Source: a virus. From it: a stretch of 43,027 bases of DNA. The stretch lies in the IMG/VR virus record IMGVR_UViG_3300043403_000031, positions 1 through 43,027 of that record; one strand, 5' to 3'. Each line of letters starts with the position of its first letter. Within the stretch, counting starts at the first letter, position 1. This document shows positions 1-7,034 of the stretch, in pieces. The notes beneath the pieces are model-generated. The model did not search any database, was not told the DNA's origin, and was given only the letters and a program-made list of their open reading frames with translations. A program made the translations under genes and the position numbers.

Positions 1-100
1 CGGCCCAGAGGCCACGGCATCGGCCCAGAGGCCACGGCATCGGCCCAGAGGCCACGGCATCGGCCCAGAGGCCACGGCATCGGCCCAGAGGCCACGGCAT
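1..100. repeat. 20-bp tandem repeat array, left end (5 copies)
   Basis: Five perfect copies of cggcccagaggccacggcat. The same unit fills the right end of the window, so the two arrays are probably one array interrupted by the cut point of a circular map. Each unit carries the short inverted repeat GGCC-CAGA-GGCC and is far richer in G+C than the rest of the genome. The array lies between two converging transcription units, each closed by a terminator (147-178 and 42263-42299), so it is not within a gene. Small ORFs that read through it are artefacts of a repeat length not divisible by three. It could be a centromere-like site for the neighbouring ParB-like protein, an origin component, or terminal repeats. 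Confidence 0.95.
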
Positions 101-130
101 ATGTTAAACATGTTTACAATCAAACAATGA

Positions 131-184
131 TTAGAATGTTAGGTATAAAAAATGCGGAGAGCTTGCAAGCTCTCCGCACGGCTA
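131..184. repeat. 54-bp direct repeat, copy 1 (terminator cassette)
   Basis: This segment is identical to 1388-1441. Each copy lies immediately downstream of one of the two leftmost minus-strand genes and contains a full intrinsic terminator. The identity extends beyond the hairpin on both sides, which points to recent duplication of a gene-end cassette or to gene conversion. Confidence 0.95.
147..178 (-). terminator. Intrinsic terminator of the ParB-like gene
   Basis: Read on the minus strand, a perfect hairpin (13-bp arms, positions 153-178, GC-rich base, no spare loop) is followed by six T residues (A run at 147-152). It closes the minus-strand unit that starts with the gene at 1446-1895 or the ParB-like gene. 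Confidence 0.9.
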
Positions 185-201
185 GTGGTTGCTAGGCTAG
201 G

Positions 202-1227
202 TTATTCCTTTGCCGTCTTGCTAGCCTTCTCGTATACGGCTTCTGCATCGGAATCCATTTCGACGGTTTCCCCGGCAAACAGGGAATCGAAGCCTTTCAT
301 GCTGGGATTTTTAAGCAAGTAAGCGAGTTCGTGTTGTGTCCGTTCGGAGCTTTCCAGCAATTTCTTGCGAACGGTGGCTATGGTTTCTTTCTCAGCTGCG
401 ATGGTATCTGGATTGCCATCGGTTAGCGAGAAGCCGTTAGCAACCCAGCCTTTCCATGCGGCACCACTATTGCTCTTACCTTCGCCGTCGGTCGATTCCG
501 CGATGAATTGCAAGTGCGAGAGTATTTGTGTGGGAGTGAAACGGCGAGTAGCCTTTTTCTCGCCTTCGGCCACTTCGCCGAAGATAGCCGCTCCGAGTTC
601 CTTGATCGAAAGCCAAGAGTTCGAGAGCATAGCCAACGTTTCTGGCTTCTCATCCTTCAATCGGATAGCCATATTAGCGTACACGCGGCTAACTCCAACC
701 TTTTGACCGATGGCGTCGGCACTGATTTTCTGACGACTCATTTGGTGGATTAGGTGGAGCTTATCCTTGAATTTCGCTTCCCGTTGGGCTGCGTTCAGTT
801 CCTGTTGAAGGGCGATAACGTCTGTATCATCGGGCAGGATTTTAACCAGAACTTGCAAGTTCGGGTTAGCCGGAATCGAAACGGCATCGACGATAGCCTT
901 ACCCTTCTCATCCTTCTCACCTGTGTTCACACTGTAGCCGTAGCCTACCTTAACAGCTTCGCAAGCGGCTTCCCAACGGGTATGACCGTCAAGGATTTCG
1001 CCGGACGCCTTGACAAGAATCGGCCCCATTTGTTCCGTTCGCCCTTCGAGGAATGCCAACGTAATCATAGCAATCGCCTTCTTATCCCGTTGCTGCATAC
1101 GTCCAGTGTAAACCGTGTTAGCAAATAACACGGAAGGCGATACCATAAGGCTATCGCCTACTTTCCCGATAGTGCCATTGCTGGACACTTCAACGTTCTT
1201 ACCAGTGTTCTTAGGTTGCTTCGCCAT
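202..1227 (-). CDS. ParB-like DNA-binding protein
   Basis: About 341 residues from the ATG at 1227. An upstream in-frame ATG at 1272 exists but lies inside a palindromic leader, so I prefer the inner one (AAGGA about 10 bases before). Residues about 68-86 read like the ParB/sulfiredoxin fold signature (PILV...G.ILDGHTRW..A). Further on, residues around 165-195 form a ParB-type helix-turn-helix (S.D.IGQKVGVSR.Y.NMAIRL). ParB proteins bind centromere-like repeats and segregate plasmids or regulate genes; phage homologues may do either. No ParA is visible, which weakens a classical partition role. It lies next to the 20-bp array and has a strong promoter flanked by a dyad copy. The alternative is a transcription regulator. 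Confidence 0.75.
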   Translation of the reverse strand: MAKQPKNTGKNVEVSSNGTIGKVGDSLMVSPSVLFANTVYTGRMQQRDKKAIAMITLAFLEGRTEQMGPILVKASGEILDGHTRWEAACEAVKVGYGYSVNTGEKDEKGKAIVDAVSIPANPNLQVLVKILPDDTDVIALQQELNAAQREAKFKDKLHLIHQMSRQKISADAIGQKVGVSRVYANMAIRLKDEKPETLAMLSNSWLSIKELGAAIFGEVAEGEKKATRRFTPTQILSHLQFIAESTDGEGKSNSGAAWKGWVANGFSLTDGNPDTIAAEKETIATVRKKLLESSERTQHELAYLLKNPSMKGFDSLFAGETVEMDSDAEAVYEKASKTAKE

Positions 1228-1313
1228 GGTAGAGAATTCCTTGCCGATATGTCCCTGTTGAACTCTCCGCAATGTGCGGAGTTTGTTCGGTGCCGAACCA
1301 TATCGGTAAGGGA

Positions 1314-1360
1314 AGATTACAGGAATGCAATATCTGTGTCAACCGGATAAAACGGTTTAC
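1314..1360 (-). promoter_or_regulatory. Sigma70-like promoter of the ParB-like gene with upstream dyad
   Basis: On the minus strand TTGACA (1337-1342) and TAATCT (1314-1319) are 17 bp apart, an almost ideal vegetative promoter. A dyad copy (1346-1360) ends three bases upstream of the -35 box, a position suited to repression or activation. The transcript leader contains the hairpin ctctccgc-aat-gtgcggag around 1264-1281. Confidence 0.7.
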
Positions 1361-1387
1361 ATTGCGGATTTAACTAACTGACAAACG

Positions 1388-1441
1388 TTAGAATGTTAGG
1401 TATAAAAAATGCGGAGAGCTTGCAAGCTCTCCGCACGGCTA
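1388..1441. repeat. 54-bp direct repeat, copy 2, containing a terminator
   Basis: Perfect second copy of 131-184. On the minus strand it is an intrinsic terminator (hairpin 1410-1435, T run from 1404-1409) directly after the gene at 1446-1895. That separates this gene's transcript from the ParB-like gene, which has its own promoter. Confidence 0.93.
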
Positions 1442-1445
1442 ACGG

Positions 1446-1895
1446 CTACTTATCGCCATATCGTTCAAGCCATTTGATAACGTCAATCTTGCGGGATTGC
1501 AACCCTTTCAGTATGCCTAGCAACTCCGCACGTTCGTTCCCTTCCCACTGGTCAAAATAATCCCATGCATTACATTCCGGTTGCTCGTATTCTGTGTACG
1601 TCATTACTCGTATTCGGTTCTCAATCATCATATCAATTTTGTAGTATTGACGTATCAATCCCGTAGCTGTGTATTCGATGCCGTCGATTGCATATGTATA
1701 CTTCAACCCGTTATCTACCATCATAGCGAATACAGGTTGACGTTCTGCATTGAAATGCACTTCCCAGTAGTCGTGAGTTTGATGTATACCATTTACGTCG
1801 ATTGCCACGAATTGGGAGAACGTCTTGCAATGGGTTGCGACGAACTCCGCATTAGCTTTTGCAATGTTCAACCCGTTATCATACTTATCGGCCAT
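1446..1895 (-). CDS. Hypothetical protein (149 aa)
   Basis: An acidic, aromatic-rich protein of 149 residues beginning MADKYDNG. No family is recognised. The middle (residues about 45-100) looks like alternating beta strands with many Tyr, Ile and Val residues; the C-terminus (ERAELLGILKGL...VIKWLERYG) looks helical. There are no signal peptide, membrane segment or Cys clusters. It is a single-gene unit: a promoter-like sequence lies upstream at 1954-1980 and a terminator 5 bases downstream. The leader again carries the gcggag/ctccgc hairpin seen before the ParB-like gene, so both genes may share regulation. Confidence 0.65.
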   Translation of the reverse strand: MADKYDNGLNIAKANAEFVATHCKTFSQFVAIDVNGIHQTHDYWEVHFNAERQPVFAMMVDNGLKYTYAIDGIEYTATGLIRQYYKIDMMIENRIRVMTYTEYEQPECNAWDYFDQWEGNERAELLGILKGLQSRKIDVIKWLERYGDK

Positions 1896-1953
1896 GTTAG
1901 AACCCCGTTAGCAAGCTCTCCACAATAGTGCGGAGTTCGCCCACTGATAGATT

Positions 1954-2002
1954 GATATACGGCTAGCCGTTTGCCGTCAAGCCCATTGATAACCAATTTT
2001 AC
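1954..2002 (-). promoter_or_regulatory. Candidate promoter of the 149-aa gene with upstream dyad
   Basis: On the minus strand TTGACG (1975-1980) is followed by TATATC (1954-1959) at a short 15-bp spacing, or by a poorer TATCAA at 17 bp. A dyad copy (1988-2002) lies just upstream of the -35 box, the same arrangement as at the ParB-like gene. Confidence 0.4.
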
Positions 2003-2024
2003 AAAATGGTATGATCCGGACGTC

Positions 2025-2044
2025 ATTCTAACGATCGTTTGAAT
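2025..2044. promoter_or_regulatory. Second-family operator, near-perfect 20-bp palindrome
   Basis: ATTCTAACGATCGTTTGAAT is palindromic except for one symmetric position pair. A related copy lies at 2573-2592, with relatives at 118-138, 1378-1395, 35758-35777 and 36028-36046. All copies found are intergenic, unlike the dispersed 15-bp dyad. Confidence 0.55.
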
Positions 2045-2130
2045 AATGTGTATGCCGCCGTGCCTGTGCCTAGTGGTAGAATTGTGGTAAATTTGTCACG
2101 ATTGATACGAACTCTGGCGGCATACGAGTT

Positions 2131-2357
2131 GGAACCGTTCGACGCAACCCCTGTAGCAAGTGAGGGTTATGGTGATTACTCCCACTAGGTGGCGTTAGGA
2201 TGCCGGGGGGTTAGGAATTTGTAATCTATATAATGTATGTCATAGTATCACCTATGTATTCATTTCTATAAGCTGGGCATATATGTATCATAATGGTACC
2301 TAGTGGGATTAATCACCATAACCCCCACTTGCTATGGGGGTTGCGTCGAACGGTTCT
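2131..2357. repeat. 60-bp imperfect inverted repeat
   Basis: The left arm, 2131-2190, and right arm, 2298-2357, are reverse complements with only about five mismatches, separated by 107 bp of AT-rich DNA. It could form a long cruciform or a structured RNA. A further 10-bp inverted pair (2050-2059 and 2116-2125) lies just outside. No transposase or gene lies between the arms, so it is not a recognisable insertion element. Confidence 0.85.
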
Positions 2358-2572
2358 AATCCTCATCAGTCTGGATTGTGGTAACTTTGTACTGATTGTT
2401 CCTAGCTCTCCCAGTTGCTATCGGCTACCCTTCACAATTGCCCGTATGGGGTGCGGACATTGCTCCGCTACAGTACCTAAGGGGGTTAACCCCTTGCCGT
2501 GGCGGATTGATACTAGACTACGGGCGGGATTCGCCGACAATACGTATGTGCGGAGTTCGCACGGATAACGTC

Positions 2573-2592
2573 ATTCAAACGATCATTAGAAT
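2573..2592. promoter_or_regulatory. Second-family operator copy
   Basis: ATTCAAACGATCATTAGAAT is a near-palindrome closely matching 2025-2044. It is intergenic, with no gene start within 1 kb. Confidence 0.5.
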
Positions 2593-3144
2593 GACGTTTT
2601 GGTTATAGCCTACGCTGAACATGTTAACACGGTTATCAATTTACATAAGCTATTAGATAGCATAGCTTTATAGCTTGCTATCGCACGTTTCCTAGCTTGC
2701 TATCGGCATAGCCTATGCCGTGGCCTATTGCCGTGCGGAGAGCTTGCAAGCTCCGCAACATAGCACAATGATACCATATTAGATTACCTAACCCAATGCA
2801 TTACATAGCGTTATGATAATGCTACACATCCCGTAATCCTGTCACTTGTACGAGGGTACCCGAGTGCGGTCAGGCGAATGTCAGAATGTCATCGTCGGGA
2901 CTGTTGGATACTAGTACGAATATCTGATAGATAGCTGCACGGTTATACGAACGTGCTACGATGCACTGGCTCGAACGACGGCATCGCTTGACATTTGTAT
3001 ACTAGGTTAACATGCCGTTGTGTAGCAACTTCCATGCCAAACATACTCCGACGTTCTTATGAACTTTGTTAACCTAGGGTACATAGGATCAGTAGTTGCT
3101 ATACACTAGTACAGTAACGCTAGTGCATTGGTTCGACCGATTCT

Positions 3145-3239
3145 AACCGGCCTAGCTTCGCGTTTACCGGGAGTTCGCCTCAATGAGGGTGATTCGTCCT
3201 TTCGGATTATCGCCCCGTAAACGCGAAGCTAGGCCGGTT
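3145..3239. repeat. Perfect 23-bp inverted repeat
   Basis: Arms at 3145-3167 and 3217-3239 are exact reverse complements, separated by 49 bp that contain a gagttcgcctc element. Arm length and perfection suggest a selected structure, either a cruciform or a strong RNA hairpin. There is no U-tract, so an intrinsic terminator is unlikely. Confidence 0.9.
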
Positions 3240-3548
3240 TCCGGGGATACGGGCGGGTTAGTACGAACGTTAGAATCGAGGCCGTTTCTAGTGTACGCAT
3301 GTATACGAGTTCCTTGCCATCCGTACACTACGGACGTTAGTACACTAGCAACCCCTCAGCCGTGCGGAGTTCGCCCCTACCATATGTATACAGGGTTAAC
3401 ACTCCGCACGGTTAGGCGAACGTCCGACATGCGAGGGCGAACGATAGTTAGGCGATACGTTACCCTTAGCATACAATCATGCAATCGTTTGGTTAACCCT
3501 GCCTGACGTTCGCCATTCCGATGGTTACTAGTGCATAACGATATACAC

Positions 3549-3690
3549 TCTGATAGACTCTTGTGTATGTTATTCGTCATTCTGATAGACATTCAATGTC
3601 TACCATTCGTCATTCTGATAGACATTGAATAGCGAACGGTTATCATTCTGATAGACTCTTGTGTATGACATTCGTCATTCTGATTGTTAC
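3549..3690. repeat. Iteron-like array, tctgatagac every 32-33 bp
   Basis: The decamer tctgatagac starts at 3549, 3581, 3614 and 3647, with a degenerate fifth copy at 3679. The spacing is 32-33 bp, close to three helical turns, which puts the copies on one face of the DNA. Most copies are preceded by attcgtcat, giving a unit of about 20 bp. The reverse complement resembles the repeats near 42779-42833. Phased iterons are typical of replication initiator or regulator binding sites. The array lies 200 bp upstream of the first gene of the late-type operon. Confidence 0.7.
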
Positions 3691-3887
3691 TAGTGTATGA
3701 CGTTCGTGCAACTGTACCCATAAAACCCTCATATGGTAGCACCATTAAACGACCGTCAGAGAATCATTGCCGACACCGCCCCCAATAATTTTTTTGACCT
3801 ATATGCCCCTCGTCGAAAATGATGCAATACGATGCAATATGATGCTATTTTGTTATCAAAGTTAACAAAAACATATAGGATTTAGCT

Positions 3888-4277
3888 ATGGATTCTGGCA
3901 TCAAAGGTGTAGGTAAAGACGCCCCAGTTGTGACCAATGAACTTGGGGCTAAGCAATCAGCTACCCAGTACCGCATGGACTTGCTACCACCACTTGCTAT
4001 CTTAGCAGTTGCGGAAGTCCTAAAACAAGGTGCAGAGAAATACGGGGATAATAATTGGCGTAATATACCGGTCTCTGACCACCTGAACCATGCCATCATA
4101 CACGCTTATGCTTACCTCGCCGGCGATAAGCAAGATAGTCACCTAGAACACTTCGCTTGTCGAGCTTTGATGGCGTTAGAAACCATGCTGTGCAAGCCAG
4201 CAAATGTAACACCAGTTAACAACGTAGGGGCAGAGGTTCTGCCCCCAGTGTTTAACCAATCACCAGCACAATGGTAG
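3888..4277 (+). CDS. dATP/dGTP-type pyrophosphohydrolase (DUF5664-like)
   Basis: 129 residues with AGGA 8 bases before the ATG. Residues about 27-95 carry the family pattern: YRMDLLPP, then the AEVL..GAEKYGDNNWR block, a helix with LNHAIIHAYAYLAGDKQD, and HLEHFACRALMALE. The acidic and His residues of this all-alpha NTP pyrophosphatase fold (MazG-like) hydrolyse dNTPs to dNMP and pyrophosphate. Phage members adjust nucleotide pools. The cyanophage S-2L MazZ is, to my recollection, of this family, but no PurZ or DatZ is present here. The last 35 residues are a low-complexity tail. It is the first gene of the long rightward operon; a dyad copy (3852-3866) lies in its leader. Confidence 0.85.
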   Translation: MDSGIKGVGKDAPVVTNELGAKQSATQYRMDLLPPLAILAVAEVLKQGAEKYGDNNWRNIPVSDHLNHAIIHAYAYLAGDKQDSHLEHFACRALMALETMLCKPANVTPVNNVGAEVLPPVFNQSPAQW

Positions 4278-4288
4278 GAGACTTGCTA

Positions 4289-4564
4289 ATGCCCGGCCCA
4301 ACTCCAGATTACTCAGCAGCACCGCGTAAGCGGTTTGTATCCATTAACCTTGGGGCGTTGCCATTCACAACCCCCCTTGGCGACCCATTCGTCCTGTATG
4401 TCTCAGCTACCGCAGTCGATGGTACCGCTACACTAGGCTTCACCCCCGGCGAAGGGGCCGCGGTAACAGCAGTACCAGTGTTCTACCAAGGTAAGTTCGA
4501 TCTTGCACTCATGACTTCGCTAAACGCAGTAGCCAACATCTCAGCAGCTTGGGCCGCTTTCTAA
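4289..4564 (+). CDS. Small hypothetical, possibly structural protein (91 aa)
   Basis: I chose the ATG at 4289 because GGAG lies 8 bases upstream and the spacer acttgcta matches other gene starts in this genome; an ATG at 4271 would precede the ribosome binding site. The sequence is rich in Ala, Val, Thr and Pro with predicted beta strands and no charged clusters, as in small virion or fibre-associated proteins. No family is recognised. It precedes the large adhesin-like gene, which favours a role as partner or chaperone of that protein, but this is only inference. Confidence 0.65.
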   Translation: MPGPTPDYSAAPRKRFVSINLGALPFTTPLGDPFVLYVSATAVDGTATLGFTPGEGAAVTAVPVFYQGKFDLALMTSLNAVANISAAWAAF

Positions 4565-4602
4565 CTTGTAAACTTAGTTCACAAGTTCACATGGGGAATA
4601 TC

Positions 4603-6570
4603 ATGAGTAGCAGCAGCGTAGGAGTCGGTATCAGCGAATGTCGAAACTGGACAGTACCAATCCCAGCTGCTGCTACTGGCCAAACACCACAATACGCATA
4701 CACTGAGGACTTCAATCGCCCTGTAATCAGCGTAAGTTATCCGGGTATTTTCTCATCCATATCGGGGGCATTCACGGGAGCACTTGCTAATGGGCCAACG
4801 TTTGCTAACGGCTCAGGCGTGCGTTGCAACGTTAGTGGCTCGCTTCGTCGTCATACAAATGCAGAGATTGTTGCTGGTACTAATACATTCACTGGCACCT
4901 TCGCAGTACCTGCTGCCCTGCAAGTCCGGGGCGTAATGACGATGCTATATCGTCCGGGGTCTTGGCATGGAGTATCATCCGCAACCATACTTGAGTTCTG
5001 GGATGATTACATAACGCCAAATCAACTGATGAACATAAAGGCAACCCGAAGCGGAACGAATGTTGTTATCGGAGTTACCAATTTTTGGGGAGGTTGGACT
5101 GCTGGGGCAGATGTGACTGTACCTGATAATGAATGGGTTCAAATCTGGTGGTGCTGGGAATACTCTGGGATTGCTGGTAAGCGTAAGGTATTCGCACAAG
5201 TTGGCAAGAACGGTACCCCAACGCTCATTGGCACGCATGATGAAAATAACCCATATCTATGGGTTGTTAAACCCGGAAGATTTATATATCGGTGGGCAGG
5301 TACGCCATACGCTCCCCCGATCGAAGGCCGGGTTGCAATGCTGCGACCGTATATCGCTTCAACGTATGCCAATGCACAGAGCCAACCAAGTGATTTCTTG
5401 TGGCCCACAAACGAGCGAACAATATACAAAGTAACCAGCCCGACAGATTTTGCTAACAAGGTTAACGATAACCAAATCCTAGGTAGATACGCAAACGCAA
5501 CAACGACATATGCCAACTGCCCAACGGCGGCCAATAAGAGTGCAGCATATGACTCATATGTAGCCGGGGCATTAAACTCATTGGGGGATAAAGCCATACT
5601 CCCAGCGGGTGACGTTGATATCGGAAGTGTTGCTATGTTGGGACAGGGTATTGGCATTGAATTGACCTCTGCGGGCAGTACGCGTATCTTGCTTGGCGAC
5701 ACTATGTCAGGTTCGTGGACACAACCAGACGCGGCAGGTGCATCAAAAGTATGGCAATTCATTGGAACAAACGTAACCAATCGAGTTCCTTGGATTGTTA
5801 ACGGAGTTAACTTTACTCCATTCATTTGCACGGTAGGTGCTAGTTTTGCAGCTGTCAAAGCCGCATTGCAAGCTAAGGAATATAGCTACTACACTACGTC
5901 AGCTGGTGCAACATACATCTGCTTACCGACAGGGACTAACCCAAATACGTTAACGTTCAAGGGTAGCAAAGCTATCCCTAACTTTGACCTAACTGGCATG
6001 TTCTGCAAAGGTAATATCGAAGTAACGTTAGGTACATTAATTGATTGTACTGATACTAACGCATATGGTAGGGTTATACAAAATAACCCGGTAATAACGT
6101 ATGCAAGTATGCTCAAAGTGTTCACCATTATAGATGGCTGGACATTTAGTCATTACTCTAAGCATGCCCTAACAGCTACTGGAGCGTCGGACGGTGGTGC
6201 AGTATTCCGCCGTAACGTAACGTATCAATATGGCCCACCGGCACTAACTGGGGTCGGCCAAGAGTACGGTATATACTTCACGGGTGCTGCATCCTCTGAC
6301 GTTGACTATAGTAGCATAGCGTCATCACCCGGTTCACCCGGTGAGATGGTTGCGATATACGATAGTCCAATTGTTAACAATGTTGCCATTGCCATTGAAG
6401 GCACTAATGGTGGTCGGGCGTTAGCAGCAGGTGAGCTTGGGTGGTATGGCCACGGTGATGGAACTAAGGCATACACCTTGATTAGATTCATAAACTGCCC
6501 ACTTGCTTTCTTCGGTGGTACGCTCCCCACTGTCCCAAACGGACTTGCAGTCAGCATGGTATTTGTTTAG
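4603..6570 (+). CDS. Large LamG/beta-helix-like adhesin or tail spike candidate (655 aa)
   Basis: Start ATG 4603 has GGGG 6 bases upstream; an in-frame ATG at 4591 is possible. The first third (about residues 60-240) has the composition of a concanavalin/LamG-type sandwich (Trp-rich, VTVPDNEWVQIWWCW, then a lysine-aromatic strand). The second half (about 350-640) has Asn/Gly-rich short strands resembling a right-handed parallel beta-helix, as in phage spikes and pectate lyase-like depolymerases. No catalytic residues can be assigned. It is followed by a small membrane protein and a secreted protease. The position upstream of the terminase genes, away from the tail module, is unusual for a receptor-binding protein in a linear map. 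A dyad copy at 5797 encodes Val-Asn-Gly-Val-Asn. Confidence 0.6.
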   Translation: MSSSSVGVGISECRNWTVPIPAAATGQTPQYAYTEDFNRPVISVSYPGIFSSISGAFTGALANGPTFANGSGVRCNVSGSLRRHTNAEIVAGTNTFTGTFAVPAALQVRGVMTMLYRPGSWHGVSSATILEFWDDYITPNQLMNIKATRSGTNVVIGVTNFWGGWTAGADVTVPDNEWVQIWWCWEYSGIAGKRKVFAQVGKNGTPTLIGTHDENNPYLWVVKPGRFIYRWAGTPYAPPIEGRVAMLRPYIASTYANAQSQPSDFLWPTNERTIYKVTSPTDFANKVNDNQILGRYANATTTYANCPTAANKSAAYDSYVAGALNSLGDKAILPAGDVDIGSVAMLGQGIGIELTSAGSTRILLGDTMSGSWTQPDAAGASKVWQFIGTNVTNRVPWIVNGVNFTPFICTVGASFAAVKAALQAKEYSYYTTSAGATYICLPTGTNPNTLTFKGSKAIPNFDLTGMFCKGNIEVTLGTLIDCTDTNAYGRVIQNNPVITYASMLKVFTIIDGWTFSHYSKHALTATGASDGGAVFRRNVTYQYGPPALTGVGQEYGIYFTGAASSDVDYSSIASSPGSPGEMVAIYDSPIVNNVAIAIEGTNGGRALAAGELGWYGHGDGTKAYTLIRFINCPLAFFGGTLPTVPNGLAVSMVFV

Positions 6571-6617
6571 TTAACTAAGTTATCAAAGTTCAATAGTACA
6601 TCAGGAGTTCACTTGCT

Positions 6618-6824
6618 ATGATTGACAAGCTCAACGTAATCCGTCAGTGGGTTCAATTCGCCGTCGTAATGTTTGGATTCCTTGTCGCCACGTACATGTA
6701 TATGACTGGCAAGACTAACGTACCACCACCTGCACCGCCAGTAATCCCTCAAGTTATCTATGTTGGTATTCCAATGACCGGGGTCGCAATGCAACCGCCG
6801 GTTGCAATCCCTAACAAAGAGTAA
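6618..6824 (+). CDS. Small single-pass membrane protein, holin or spanin candidate (68 aa)
   Basis: The ATG is preceded by AGGAG and the acttgct spacer. One hydrophobic segment (residues about 11-29, WVQFAVVMFGFLVATYMYM) follows a short charged N-terminus; the rest is Pro-rich (VPPPAPPVIPQ...). One membrane segment with a Pro-rich tail could be a small holin, a spanin-like part or a membrane anchor. The secreted protease two genes downstream makes a lysis cassette plausible but unproven. Confidence 0.55.
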   Translation: MIDKLNVIRQWVQFAVVMFGFLVATYMYMTGKTNVPPPAPPVIPQVIYVGIPMTGVAMQPPVAIPNKE

Positions 6825-6828
6825 TGGT

Positions 6829-7020
6829 ATGGATTTTCTAGCACTTGCTTTAGCGTCGTTTTGGGCGAACCATCAGACAATTACATTCCCGGCTCCGAAT
6901 GCACCGGGTGGTCAAGTTGTTATTCAATTTGATCGCAATAAGATGAAAGCAAAAGACCCAGTTAAGAAAGTTGTTGTTACAGATGCCACCCACACGCATC
7001 CTACCCCTACCCACAAGTAA
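6829..7020 (+). CDS. Small hypothetical protein (63 aa)
   Basis: The ATG at 6829 follows the previous stop by 4 bases, with AAAGAG upstream. The N-terminus is hydrophobic (MDFLALALASFWA), followed by a beta-like middle and a basic, His/Thr-rich tail (KKVVV...THTHPTPTHK). No family is recognised. Position between a membrane protein and a secreted protease suggests a shared envelope role. Confidence 0.5.
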   Translation: MDFLALALASFWANHQTITFPAPNAPGGQVVIQFDRNKMKAKDPVKKVVVTDATHTHPTPTHK

Positions 7021-7034
7021 GGAAATAGTGGAAT

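Larger units (their letters stand above)
1896..3887. other. Two-kilobase gene-poor control region
   Basis: No ORF here has a convincing ribosome binding site or protein-like composition. The stretch instead holds dyad copies (1988, 2623, 2997, 3068, 3386, 3852), inverted repeats (2050-2125, 2131-2357, 2704-2720, 3145-3239), copies of the second operator family (2025-2044, 2573-2592, 2870-2888, 3261-3278) and short repeats of the type gtgcggagttcgc (about 1929, 2549, 3363). A 33-bp-spaced iteron array ends it. In a phage genome this combination suggests a replication origin and/or a master control locus. Confidence 0.6.

Noticed and set aside
1-100. CRISPR array
   Set aside because: The repeats are directly tandem with no spacers, and no cas genes are present. 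The Cas4/AddB-like nuclease is a replication-module gene.
2131-2357. Miniature transposon (MITE) ended by the 60-bp inverted repeat
   Set aside because: No target-site duplication was seen and the arms contain promoter-like and dyad-like strings instead; still not fully excluded.
2293-2608. Small overlapping ORFs in the gene-poor region
   Set aside because: They cross the arms of inverted repeats, lack ribosome sites and have no protein-like composition.
3120-3250. tRNA gene (a gttcga string near 3131)
   Set aside because: No cloverleaf or CCA-type acceptor stem can be drawn; the GC-rich pairing belongs to the 23-bp inverted repeat.
3183-3506. 107-aa plus-strand ORF
   Set aside because: It begins inside an inverted repeat and is rich in Arg, Thr and Pro from repeat DNA; no ribosome site.
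3888-4277. 2-aminoadenine (Z) genome, from the MazZ-like pyrophosphohydrolase
   Set aside because: No PurZ (adenylosuccinate synthetase-like) or DatZ (HD) gene was found, so the pathway is not supported.
5139-5858. 239-aa antisense ORF inside the adhesin gene
   Set aside because: Shadow of the plus-strand gene; no ribosome site, and the plus-strand protein has coherent domains.
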